Part shown: one piece after another, positions 18,271 to 26,921 of the stretch
Layout of the letters: each line of letters starts with the position of its first letter
How positions within the stretch are numbered: position 1 is the stretch's first letter
From: Mucilaginibacter defluvii
GTDB taxonomy: Bacteria > Bacteroidota > Bacteroidia > Sphingobacteriales > Sphingobacteriaceae
Direction of reading: 5' to 3'
Assembly: GCF_039543225.1 (NCBI RefSeq)
Contig: NZ_BAABJI010000002.1
Coordinates: forward strand, 2,232,001 to 2,296,000
DNA length: 64,000 bases
Program-made: the position numbers and the translations under genes
Notes under the pieces: generated by a model
Told to the model about the DNA's origin: nothing
Database searches by the model: none
Seen by the model: the letters and a program-made list of their open reading frames with translations, nothing else

Positions 18271-19167
18271 TTGAGTAAAACCATCAGTTACCTGCGCATG
18301 ATGCGCCCTGCCAACATAGTTACTTCGGTAGCTGATGTGCTGGCAGGCATAGCCATCACCGGTATTTTTGCCGATTCGGGCGCTTTTATGATGCAGGGCT
18401 ATCTGTCAACCACACTGCTGCTATGCTTTTCAACCGCCTGCCTATATGGCGGCGGCATCGTATTTAACGATGTTTTTGATGCCGAACTTGATAAAATTGA
18501 ACGCCCCGAGCGCGCCATACCAAGCGGCATTATCAGCAAGGCATCTGCCGCAACATTAGGTAGTGTGTTACTTATAACAGGTATTGCAGCCGCTGTTGTT
18601 TGCGGAAGCCTGTCGGGTATGTTAGCTGTGGGCATTGCGTTTTTCGCTTTGCTTTATAACAGGATCAGCAAACACCACCCTTTTTTCGGGCCGCTTAATA
18701 TGGGGCTTTGCCGTGGCTTAAACCTGCTGTTAGGCATCAGCATATTGCCTGATGTTTTGCAGCATTGGTATATGCTGGCCGTGGTGCCCATCATCTACAT
18801 ATTCTGTATTACTATGATCAGTCGTGGGGAGGTGCATGGGGGCAGCAAGGGCAATTTGTACATCGCGTCTGGCTTATACGGCATTGTAGCAGGTATTATC
18901 GCCTATTTTGGTTACCGTAACGGAACGCTATTATTAACCTCGGTTTTTCTGATACCTTTCATCTGGATGATTTTCCGTCCGTTATTAAAGGCTATTCAAC
19001 AACCGGTTGGTAAAAATATAGGCGCGGCCGTAAAGGCAGGTGTAATATCGCTCATCCTGATGGATGCGGCGTGGGCGGCAACATTCAGCACATTTTTCGT
19101 AGCTTTATTGATAGCCTGCTTGCTACCCTTATCCATGTGGCTGGCAAAAATATTCGCCGTCACCTGA
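18271..19167 (+). CDS. eboC: EboC, UbiA-family prenyltransferase
   Basis: A 298-residue integral membrane protein with about eight helices. It has the UbiA aspartate-rich motif NDVFDAELDKIERPERAIPSG (about residues 66-86), which binds the prenyl diphosphate through magnesium, and the opening RMMRPANIVTSVADVLAG. It probably prenylates a small precursor at the membrane; the acceptor is unknown. The start is a TTG at 18271, five bases after the eboB stop. Confidence 0.9.
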   Translation: MSKTISYLRMMRPANIVTSVADVLAGIAITGIFADSGAFMMQGYLSTTLLLCFSTACLYGGGIVFNDVFDAELDKIERPERAIPSGIISKASAATLGSVLLITGIAAAVVCGSLSGMLAVGIAFFALLYNRISKHHPFFGPLNMGLCRGLNLLLGISILPDVLQHWYMLAVVPIIYIFCITMISRGEVHGGSKGNLYIASGLYGIVAGIIAYFGYRNGTLLLTSVFLIPFIWMIFRPLLKAIQQPVGKNIGAAVKAGVISLILMDAAWAATFSTFFVALLIACLLPLSMWLAKIFAVT

Positions 19168-19202
19168 TTTTTTATTTTTAACGTTTTTGATTCGGAGCTG
19201 TA

Positions 19203-20366
19203 ATGGAGCATTTAAAACAGTCGTTCACTGTAAAATTTGAATATAAAGTACTTTTCACCGCCGGGCTTTTTGAGGCCGGCAATAGCATCTTTAACTACTT
19301 TTTGTCGCAGATAAACACTGCCGTACAACGTAAAATATTTTTTGTGATTGACCAGGGTGTGGCCGAAGCGCATCCGCAATTAACAGCGAACATCAAAGCC
19401 TATTTTGCCGCTAACAACACTGTAAAACTGGTTGATCATATCCTGATCATTCCCGGTGGCGAGCAGGTAAAAAATGATACCACTTATTTCGACCAGGTGG
19501 TTGAAGCGGTAAATACTTACGGCATCGACCGTCACTCGTATATAGCGGCCATTGGCGGCGGTTCGGTGCTGGATATGGTGGGTTATGCCGCCGCGATATC
19601 ACACCGTGGCATTAAGCATATCCGCATACCTACTACGGTGCTCTCGCAAAACGACTCGGGCATCGGCGTAAAAAACGGTATCAATTACTTTAATAAAAAG
19701 AATTTTCTGGGCACGTTCGTTCCGCCGGTAGCGGTGTTTAACGATGAGCAGTTTTTGACAACGCTTAGCGATCGCGACTGGCGTTCGGGCATATCCGAAG
19801 CCATTAAGGTGGCCCTTATAAAGGATGCTGACTTTTTTAACTGGATAGAAGCCAACGCGCAAGCCCTGGTTGAGCGCGACATGACCATAATGAACCAACT
19901 GGTTTGGCGCTGCGCCAAGCTGCACATGGAGCATATTGCCGGTGCCGACCCGTTCGAGAGCGGCTCATCGCGCCCGCTGGATTTTGGCCACTGGAGTGCC
20001 CATAAGCTGGAGTATCTGAGCAATTTTGAGGTAAGGCACGGCGAAGCCGTTGCCATGGGCATAGCGTTGGATACGGTTTATTCAAACCTTTCAGGTCGCC
20101 TTACATCGGCTGAAAGCCAAAGGGTAATTCAACTGCTGCTTAATTTAGGCTTTGAGGTTACCCATCCGCTATTGCAGGTAAACGACGAGGGCAATAGCCC
20201 GATATTGAATGGCCTCGAGGAGTTCAGGGAACACCTGGGCGGACAGCTTACCATTATGCTGCTTACCGCTATAGGCCAGGGGCAGGAAGTTCACGAAATG
20301 GATGCCGCCCTGCTTGAACAGGCCGGCCATATTTTAACAGATACCCAGCAACACCAGTTGCAATAA
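19203..20366 (+). CDS. eboD: EboD, 3-dehydroquinate synthase-like protein
   Basis: A 387-residue protein of the dehydroquinate synthase-like superfamily. The NAD-binding and active-site regions are visible: IPGGEQVKND, AAIGGGSVLDMVGYAAA near residue 120, and IRIPTTVLSQNDSGIGVKNG. The metal ligand histidines appear in FGHWSAHKLE and VRHGEAVAMG. EboD is distinct from AroB and belongs to the ebo set. It may carry out a related cyclisation on a sugar phosphate; that is inference. Confidence 0.9.
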   Translation: MEHLKQSFTVKFEYKVLFTAGLFEAGNSIFNYFLSQINTAVQRKIFFVIDQGVAEAHPQLTANIKAYFAANNTVKLVDHILIIPGGEQVKNDTTYFDQVVEAVNTYGIDRHSYIAAIGGGSVLDMVGYAAAISHRGIKHIRIPTTVLSQNDSGIGVKNGINYFNKKNFLGTFVPPVAVFNDEQFLTTLSDRDWRSGISEAIKVALIKDADFFNWIEANAQALVERDMTIMNQLVWRCAKLHMEHIAGADPFESGSSRPLDFGHWSAHKLEYLSNFEVRHGEAVAMGIALDTVYSNLSGRLTSAESQRVIQLLLNLGFEVTHPLLQVNDEGNSPILNGLEEFREHLGGQLTIMLLTAIGQGQEVHEMDAALLEQAGHILTDTQQHQLQ

Positions 20367-20379
20367 ACGTTATCTACCT

Positions 20380-21585
20380 ATGCAGATCAATAACGCGGAT
20401 TTAACCTACTGCACCAACATACATCCCGGCGAGAGCTGGGCCGATCATTTCGCTGCCTTAAAACAAAACTTTCCGGAGGTTAAGGCGCAGTTATCTCCTA
20501 ACAAGCCAATGGGTATCGGCCTGCGGTTATCAAACCAGGCCAGTGTGGAGATATTGATGGGCGATAATATGCATCAATTTAAGCAATGGCTGTTTGATAA
20601 TAATGCATACGTATTTACCATGAACGGCTTTCCGTACGGCGGCTTTCATGATACGGTGGTGAAAGACCAGGTACACGCACCCGATTGGACAACAACGGAA
20701 CGTTTGGCCTACACGCTGCGTTTATTCCATATTCTAACCGCATTGATCCCCGAGGGTATGGAAGGTGGTATATCTACCTCGCCATTAAGCTACAAGCATT
20801 GGTTTGATACCGGCGTTGAAATGGAAGATGCCAAACTTGTCGCCACAAAAAAAATATTGTTGGTGGCCGAGGAGTTAAGCAACATTTATGAGCAAACGGG
20901 TATTTTACTGCACCTGGATATTGAACCGGAGCCTGACGGTGTGCTTGAAACCGGCCGTGAATTTATCGATTGGTACGAGCATGTTTTGCTGCCTCATGGC
21001 ATTTCCCATTTTGCGGAGAAGCGCGACCTGTTAGCCCATGAAGCCGAAGCACTGATAAAGCGACATATCACCTTATGTTATGATGTTTGCCACTTCGCCA
21101 TTGGTTACGAGCCGCATCAGGCTGTGATAGATGAATTAGAGGCTAAAGGCATTGTTACGGGCAAGATACAGATCAGCGCTGCCCTCAAGGCAACCTTTAC
21201 AGGCGAACCGGATAACAAACAAGCCATATTAGATGAGTTTGCCAAATTTGATGAGCCCACCTACCTGCACCAGGTAATTGCCCGGTTGCATGACGGGCAA
21301 CTTGCCCGCTACCCTGACCTGACAGATGCCCTGCTGCTGAAAGATGACGCCGCAGAATGGCGCGCGCATTTTCACGTGCCAATATTTCTGGAAGATTTTG
21401 GCCTGCTGCAATCAACCCAAAGTGACATAAGCGAGGTGCTGGAAATCTGGAAGAACAAACCATTCACCAAACACCTTGAAGCTGAAACTTATACATGGGG
21501 CGTATTGCCACAGGAATTAAAAGTACCCATGGCACAATCTATCAGTCGCGAACTGGTCTGGGTAAAAAACAAACTAAGCATTTAA
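20380..21585 (+). CDS. eboE: EboE, TIM-barrel metabolite traffic protein
   Basis: A 401-residue protein with a xylose-isomerase/AP-endonuclease type barrel. Metal-type residues occur in LLHLDIEPEPDGVLE, TLCYDVCHFAIGYE and FHVPIFLEDFG. The opening DLTYCTNIHPGESWADHFAAL is typical of EboE. It lies 13 bases after eboD and 12 before eboF. Its reaction is not established; a sugar or metabolite isomerase is plausible. Confidence 0.9.
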   Translation: MQINNADLTYCTNIHPGESWADHFAALKQNFPEVKAQLSPNKPMGIGLRLSNQASVEILMGDNMHQFKQWLFDNNAYVFTMNGFPYGGFHDTVVKDQVHAPDWTTTERLAYTLRLFHILTALIPEGMEGGISTSPLSYKHWFDTGVEMEDAKLVATKKILLVAEELSNIYEQTGILLHLDIEPEPDGVLETGREFIDWYEHVLLPHGISHFAEKRDLLAHEAEALIKRHITLCYDVCHFAIGYEPHQAVIDELEAKGIVTGKIQISAALKATFTGEPDNKQAILDEFAKFDEPTYLHQVIARLHDGQLARYPDLTDALLLKDDAAEWRAHFHVPIFLEDFGLLQSTQSDISEVLEIWKNKPFTKHLEAETYTWGVLPQELKVPMAQSISRELVWVKNKLSI

Positions 21586-21597
21586 TACATCGTACTT

Positions 21598-22947
21598 ATG
21601 AATAAAACGGTTGTTATTGATATTGTTGGCCTCTCTACCTCGGTTATAGGCGAGCATACCCCTTTCCTGAAACAATACATCGCTAAAAAAAACCTCACTA
21701 CCATTGAGCCGCTTTTACCCGCGGTTACCACAGCGGCACAATCGGCTTACCTAACCGGCAAGTGGCCAGCAGATAACGGCATTGTAGGCAACGGCTGGTA
21801 TGACCGTGTAGATAGCGAAATAAAATTCTGGAAACAATCGAACAAACTGGTTAACGGTGAAAAGATATGGGACAAAGCCAAAAAGGAAGACCCATCCTTC
21901 ACCACCTCCATGATGTTTTGGTGGTACAATATGTACTCTAATGCCGATTATTCTGTTACGCCCCGCCCTAATTATTTGGCGGATGGCCGTAAAATGCCCG
22001 ATTGCTATTCGCACCCGGCCGAACTGCGCGATGTATTACAAACCAAGCTGGGCCAGTTCCCGCTGTTTCAATTCTGGGGACCGGGTGCTAATATTAAATC
22101 AACCCGCTGGATAGCCGATGCATCCATGCATACCGATGACCTGCATAACCCTACCCTTACACTAATCTACCTGCCGCATCTGGATTACTGCCTGCAAAAG
22201 TTCGGACCTGATACCGCGAAGATCGCCCCTGAATTAAAGGAAATAGATGAGGTAGTAAAAGACCTGGTTACTTTTTACGAAAAGAAAGGCGCGAAGATCA
22301 TCCTGCTATCTGAATACGGCATCGCCCCCGTAAATAATCCTATACATTTAAATCGCCTGCTGCGCCAGCACGATATGTTGGGCATACGCGTTGAGTGTGG
22401 CTTGGAACTACTGGACGCGGGCGCATCAAAAGCGTTTGCCGTGGCTGATCATCAGATCGCGCATATCTATATTAATGATCCGTCGGTTACTGAAAAGGTA
22501 AAAAGCCTCATTAAATCGGTTAAAGGCGTTGAACTGGTGCTTGACCGTGAGGAACAGGCCAAATACCATATTGACCATGAACGCGCCGGTGACCTCGTGG
22601 TAATGGCCGATAAGGATAGCTGGTTTACCTACTATTTTTGGCTGGATGATGCTGTAGCGCCCGACTATGCCCGGGTTGTTGATATTCACAAGAAGCCGGG
22701 GTATGATCCCGTTGAAATGTTCATGACCTCAAAGGCTCGCGCCGGTTATAAACTGCTGCGAAAAAAAGCCGGTTTCCGCTACGTGATGGATGTGATACCG
22801 TTGGATGCCACGCTGATCAAAGGTTCGCATGGCAGGGTTAATGTTGCTAATGAGTTCAAGCCGGTTTTGATAACCGACAGCGCTGTGCAAGGCACTGTAA
22901 ACGCGCCCGATGTTTTCGATATCATCTGGCAGCATCTGAAGCAGTAA
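21598..22947 (+). CDS. eboF: EboF, alkaline phosphatase / nucleotide pyrophosphatase-like protein
   Basis: A 449-residue alkaline phosphatase superfamily protein. Visible elements are VVIDIVGLSTSVIGEHTPF, the nucleophile region PAVTTAAQSAYLTGKWPADNG, YLPHLDYCLQKFGP, ILLSEYGIAPVNNP and a C-terminal KGSHGRV. These follow the type I phosphodiesterase layout, with Thr as likely nucleophile. No signal peptide is evident, so it probably acts in the cytoplasm on a phosphorylated or nucleotide-linked intermediate. It is the last ebo gene. Confidence 0.9.
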   Translation: MNKTVVIDIVGLSTSVIGEHTPFLKQYIAKKNLTTIEPLLPAVTTAAQSAYLTGKWPADNGIVGNGWYDRVDSEIKFWKQSNKLVNGEKIWDKAKKEDPSFTTSMMFWWYNMYSNADYSVTPRPNYLADGRKMPDCYSHPAELRDVLQTKLGQFPLFQFWGPGANIKSTRWIADASMHTDDLHNPTLTLIYLPHLDYCLQKFGPDTAKIAPELKEIDEVVKDLVTFYEKKGAKIILLSEYGIAPVNNPIHLNRLLRQHDMLGIRVECGLELLDAGASKAFAVADHQIAHIYINDPSVTEKVKSLIKSVKGVELVLDREEQAKYHIDHERAGDLVVMADKDSWFTYYFWLDDAVAPDYARVVDIHKKPGYDPVEMFMTSKARAGYKLLRKKAGFRYVMDVIPLDATLIKGSHGRVNVANEFKPVLITDSAVQGTVNAPDVFDIIWQHLKQ

Positions 22948-23028
22948 GCATTCCTGAATGGTTTAGGCAGGTTGATTGGAATACCTTTTGCATTTACAAG
23001 GTGTAATATTTTCTAATCACCTGAATAT

Positions 23029-25518
23029 ATGCCTAAATGGTTTAAAATCACCCTGAAAGTAGCGGGCGGAATAATAGCGCTTATATTGCTTTTATTTATT
23101 GCCGCCACCCTTTATATCACCTTTAACAAGCAAAAGGTTTTAACGCTTATTACCCAAACCGTTAATAAAAGCATTGATGGCAAGCTGGTAATTGGTGAGC
23201 TCGACCCAACTTTTTTTTCGGCGTTTCCTAATGTTGCAGTGTCATTAAAGAATGTATCCCTGAAAGATAATCAATGGCAAAAGCATAAGCATACGCTGCT
23301 ACAGGCGGGCGATGTTGAAGTGGCAGTAAACGCCTTGTCACTGATTGGCGGCAGCGTTAATATTCAGAAAATCAGCATAAACAATGCCTCAATAGACTTT
23401 TTTACTGATAGCACCGGCTATAGCAATACCGCAGTGTTTAAAAAAGGCAAGCCTAAACCTGAGGATGTTAAAAAAGAAAAAGATGACGATGAAGGTGCGG
23501 CGGCAATCATTAAACGGATTGACCTGAATAACGTAGCCTTTGCGCTTAACAATCAAAAAGCCAACAAATTATTTAGTTTTTACGTCAACTCCCTAAAAGG
23601 TAAAGTTGACTATCCGAGCGAGGGCTGGAAAGCTAAGATTAACCTGGATACCAAAGTAAAAAGCCTGGCCTTTAACACCAAACGGGGTAGCTTTTTAAAG
23701 GACAAACAATTGCGCGGACCGTTCGATATTCAGTACACTGAAAAGGATGGCGTTATAAATGTAGCACCCAACACTTTAAATATTGGTGAAGACCCTTTTA
23801 TCATCGGTGCAAAGTTTGAAACGGCTAAAGATCCGGTTAAATTCACGATCAACATAAAGGTTGATGAACTGCTGTGGAAACACGCAGCCGACCTGCTGGC
23901 TCCTAACATTTCAGCCAAGCTTAATATGTTTGCTATATCAAAACCATTGGAAGTGACTACATCATTGGTTGGTGATTTTGGCGGTGGCGGTGATCCGGCC
24001 ATTAACGTACGCTGTAAGGTTAGTGATGCTACATTAAAAACACCGGGCGGTGTAATGAATAATTGCAGTTTTAACGGCATGTTTACTAATGGCTACGAAA
24101 AGGCTAAAGAGTTAGGCGACGAAAATTCAGCCATCGGCTTATACAATTTTACCGGCAATTATAAGGGAATGCCTTTTACTATGGATACGGCTACCATTGT
24201 AAACCTAATTAAGCCAATAGCCTCGGGAGCATTCCGCTCAAAGTTTGATGTGGCTAAGCTGAACAATGTGTTTGATGGTGATCCGCTTAGATTTAATAAA
24301 GGTACTGCCGACCTGAATTTACATTATAAGGCAGATATTGTAGATTATCAGCTTAATAAACCTGTATTCAGAGGAGCCATCAATGTAAAGAATGCCGACC
24401 TGACGTATGTGCCGCGTGGCCTTAATTTCAAAAACTCTTCCTTGTCATTATACTTTACTGATAACGATTTGCTTTTCAAAAACATTCGTTTGCAAAGCGG
24501 GCGCAGTATTGTGAATATGGATGGACGGGTAAAAAACTTTTTGAACCTGTATTATAAAGACCCGGAAAAGATGGTGCTGACCTGGTATGTGCGCAGTCCG
24601 CAAATGTACCTGGGCGAGTTTTTGAGCTTTTTAAATAAAAAGGTCAACGTGCGCAAAAAGCCTGTAAAGCGCACCAACAACGGCAACCTGGCCGACCAGT
24701 TAAATGACGTTTTTGAAAAAGCCAGTGCCGAGCTGCACATGCTGGTTGAAAAGGTATATTACAAGAAATTTTTGGCGACGGATGCCATTGCCAGTGCCGA
24801 ACTTACCGACAATGGCGTTACCATTAACAGCATCAGCCTTAAACATGCGGGTGGCTCACTTAATATCAGCGGGCATGTAACACAAAACGGCCCATACAAT
24901 TCATTCGATATTAAAAGCAAGGTGTACAATGTAAATATCAGCACCTTCTTTTACTCGTTTGATAACTTTGGGCTAAGCAGCCTTACCAATAAAAACCTTA
25001 CCGGTTACTTATCTTCAAACGCAAGTGTAACCGGGCGTATTACTAATGACGGTAGCTTGGTACCACGATCAATGTTTGGCACTCTGGCCTTTGATCTTAA
25101 AAATGGCGCTTTAAAATCATTCGCGCCCATAAAAAGTGTGGGTAAATTTGCGTTCCCGTTCCGCGATCTGGATAACATTACCTTTCAACAGCTGAACGGC
25201 ACGTTTGATCTGCGGGGCGAAAAGATTAACATCCGGCCGATGCAGATCAGTTCGAGCGTATTAAATATCGACTTAGCAGGTGTTTACTCACTGGGTACGG
25301 GTACAAACATTGCCATTGAGGTGCCCTTGCGTAACCCTAAGGACGATTACAAAATAACCGATCCGGAAGAGCGACGTAAAAAACGCATGAAGGGCATTGT
25401 GCTGCACCTGCTGGCAACTGACGGCGACGACGGCAAGATCAAGATCAAACTGAACAAAAACCGTAAGAAAGACAAGGATAAAGACGACGAGGACAACAAA
25501 GAGAAAGAAGCTAAATAG
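23029..25518 (+). CDS. AsmA-like inner-membrane-anchored protein
   Basis: An 829-residue protein with one N-terminal membrane anchor (about residues 8-30), followed by a very long periplasmic region rich in beta-strands. The early segment IGELDPTFFSAFPNVAVSLKNVSL and a later GSLNISGHV motif are typical of AsmA/TamB-like proteins, which are thought to move phospholipids between membranes. The C-terminal 50 residues are a mixed-charge Lys/Asp/Glu tail. It follows eboF by 81 bases and might be read through from that operon. It ends one base before the convergent GNAT gene. Confidence 0.85.
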   Translation: MPKWFKITLKVAGGIIALILLLFIAATLYITFNKQKVLTLITQTVNKSIDGKLVIGELDPTFFSAFPNVAVSLKNVSLKDNQWQKHKHTLLQAGDVEVAVNALSLIGGSVNIQKISINNASIDFFTDSTGYSNTAVFKKGKPKPEDVKKEKDDDEGAAAIIKRIDLNNVAFALNNQKANKLFSFYVNSLKGKVDYPSEGWKAKINLDTKVKSLAFNTKRGSFLKDKQLRGPFDIQYTEKDGVINVAPNTLNIGEDPFIIGAKFETAKDPVKFTINIKVDELLWKHAADLLAPNISAKLNMFAISKPLEVTTSLVGDFGGGGDPAINVRCKVSDATLKTPGGVMNNCSFNGMFTNGYEKAKELGDENSAIGLYNFTGNYKGMPFTMDTATIVNLIKPIASGAFRSKFDVAKLNNVFDGDPLRFNKGTADLNLHYKADIVDYQLNKPVFRGAINVKNADLTYVPRGLNFKNSSLSLYFTDNDLLFKNIRLQSGRSIVNMDGRVKNFLNLYYKDPEKMVLTWYVRSPQMYLGEFLSFLNKKVNVRKKPVKRTNNGNLADQLNDVFEKASAELHMLVEKVYYKKFLATDAIASAELTDNGVTINSISLKHAGGSLNISGHVTQNGPYNSFDIKSKVYNVNISTFFYSFDNFGLSSLTNKNLTGYLSSNASVTGRITNDGSLVPRSMFGTLAFDLKNGALKSFAPIKSVGKFAFPFRDLDNITFQQLNGTFDLRGEKINIRPMQISSSVLNIDLAGVYSLGTGTNIAIEVPLRNPKDDYKITDPEERRKKRMKGIVLHLLATDGDDGKIKIKLNKNRKKDKDKDDEDNKEKEAK

Positions 25519-25519
25519 A

Positions 25520-25840
25520 TCAGGCTACTACCCTGTTCCATTCCGTGTGCCTTTTTAAAAAGCTTTGTACATAAACGCATAGTGGCACAATCTTACTGTT
25601 GTGCTGCTCTATATATTCAAAAACCTTTTCAACCAGCGCTGACGCTATACCCTTACCTTCCAGTTCCTGCGGAACTTCGGTATGTATGAGGTAATACTTA
25701 TCGTTCTTTTTCAGGTAGTCAACAAAAGCGCGGTGCCCGTCAACATGCAGTTCAAAATTGTGGATAGGCTCGTTGTTAATGAGTTCGATATCGGTGTATG
25801 ATGACATAGCAGATGTGTTGGTGTAATCAAATTTAAGCAT
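25520..25840 (-). CDS. GNAT-like N-acetyltransferase (YidJ/YjdJ type)
   Basis: A protein of about 106 residues. The core reads HNFELHVDGHRAFVDYLKKND, then YLIHTEVPQELEGKGIASALVEKVFEYI, where GKGIASAL supplies the acetyl-CoA loop, and closes with PLCVYVQSFLKRH. This matches the compact COG2388-type acetyltransferases. I set the start at the ATG at 25840; an upstream ATG at 25900 is inside a terminator, and a later one at 25807 is also possible. It is convergent with the AsmA-like gene with a one-base gap. Confidence 0.8.
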   Translation of the reverse strand: MLKFDYTNTSAMSSYTDIELINNEPIHNFELHVDGHRAFVDYLKKNDKYYLIHTEVPQELEGKGIASALVEKVFEYIEQHNSKIVPLCVYVQSFLKRHTEWNRVVA

Positions 25841-25871
25841 GTTACGCTGAAAAGCAAGGCTTGTATGCATT

Positions 25872-25914
25872 AAACAGAACAGGCCTTGCATTTTTAGCAA
25901 GGCCTGTTCTGTTT
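25872..25914 (-). terminator. Terminator of the ileS-dksA-lspA operon
   Basis: A perfect 18-bp stem (AAACAGAACAGGCCTTGC at 25872-25889 with its complement at 25897-25914) has an ATTTTTA loop, 15 bases after the lspA stop. The minus-strand 3' side ends in TTT with no long T-run. Confidence 0.85.
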
Positions 25915-25929
25915 ATATAAAATGTTTTT

Positions 25930-26535
25930 TTACTCCTCTACAACTTCGCTGTTAGTGCTCACCGGTTCGGGCGTTTCCTGTTTAAAATAACGCTTTTGGA
26001 ATATCAGAATCATAATAACACCTACTGATATTGCAGCATCGGCAAGGTTAAATATCGGGCGGAAGAACTCAAAGTCCTCACCACCCCATACCGGGAACCA
26101 CTGCGGAAAGTTACCCCTGATTAAAGGGAAATAGAACATGTCAACCACACGGCCGTGAAACCAGGGGGCATAATTAAAAACCTTGCCGTAAAAAACACAG
26201 TCGATAATATTACCCAGTGCGCCGGCTAATATCAGGGCCACATTCATAATAAGGCCGCGGTGGTTTTTATGCTTAATTAAATATACCAAGCCGTAACCGA
26301 TGGCTATAACCGCTACAATACGGAAGAGGGTTAAAGCAAGCTTACCCATTTCTCCACCCAGCTCCATGCCAAACGCCATACCGTTATTTTCGATAAAGCG
26401 CAGCATGCCCCGGTCACCTAAAAAGTGAATCTCCTCGCCAATGTACATATTGGTCTTCACCCAGATCTTGATTGCCTGGTCGGCCAATACCACTAACGTG
26501 GCAACAAGGAAAGGTTTAACGTACGATGCCTTCAT
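25930..26535 (-). CDS. lspA: Lipoprotein signal peptidase II
   Basis: A 201-residue membrane aspartyl protease that removes signal peptides from prolipoproteins. It has four predicted helices. The two catalytic aspartates lie in NIIDCVFYGKV and FNLADAAISVGV, and the conserved FIENNGMAFGM segment is present. An insertion of about 25 residues (PQWFPVWGGEDFEFFRP) before the second aspartate is common in Bacteroidota LspA. The start overlaps the preceding stop as TAATG. Confidence 0.95.
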   Translation of the reverse strand: MKASYVKPFLVATLVVLADQAIKIWVKTNMYIGEEIHFLGDRGMLRFIENNGMAFGMELGGEMGKLALTLFRIVAVIAIGYGLVYLIKHKNHRGLIMNVALILAGALGNIIDCVFYGKVFNYAPWFHGRVVDMFYFPLIRGNFPQWFPVWGGEDFEFFRPIFNLADAAISVGVIMILIFQKRYFKQETPEPVSTNSEVVEE

Positions 26536-26921
26536 TAATTCTGTCGAAGTTTAGCTTCCATGCTAAGCGTTGTATGCGGCACAGCGCGCAAACGCTCTTT
26601 CTGAATCAGCTTGCCGGTTTCGCGGCAAACACCGTAAGTTTTGTTTTCAATACGTACCAGTGCGGCATCAAGCTGCTCAATAAACTTTTTTTGCCTTGCA
26701 GCAAGCTGGTTTATCTGCTCTTTTTCTAAAGTAGCCGAGCCATCTTCTAAAGTTTTGTAAGTACCTGCAGTGTCATCAGTACCGTTAGCGTTTGGAGAAC
26801 TTAATGATGAAGCAAGGGCGTTAAGCTCTTCCTTAGCGGTACGCATTTTTTCAAGTATAATCTCTTTGAATTCCTGTAGTTCCGCGTCAGAATATCTGGT
26901 CTTTGTGGTTTCGTTTGCCAT
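26535..26921 (-). CDS. TraR/DksA-family protein with a lost zinc finger
   Basis: A 128-residue protein. The N-terminal two-thirds form a coiled-coil (residues 15-85), followed by the DksA-like segment RIENKTYGVCRETGKLIQKERLRAVPHT. Only the first of the four zinc-finger cysteines is kept (YGVC); the others are replaced by Thr, Ser and non-cysteine residues. It may still enter the secondary channel of RNA polymerase, as DksA does, without needing zinc. It is sandwiched between ileS and lspA with one-base overlaps on both sides. Confidence 0.82.
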   Translation of the reverse strand: MANETTKTRYSDAELQEFKEIILEKMRTAKEELNALASSLSSPNANGTDDTAGTYKTLEDGSATLEKEQINQLAARQKKFIEQLDAALVRIENKTYGVCRETGKLIQKERLRAVPHTTLSMEAKLRQN

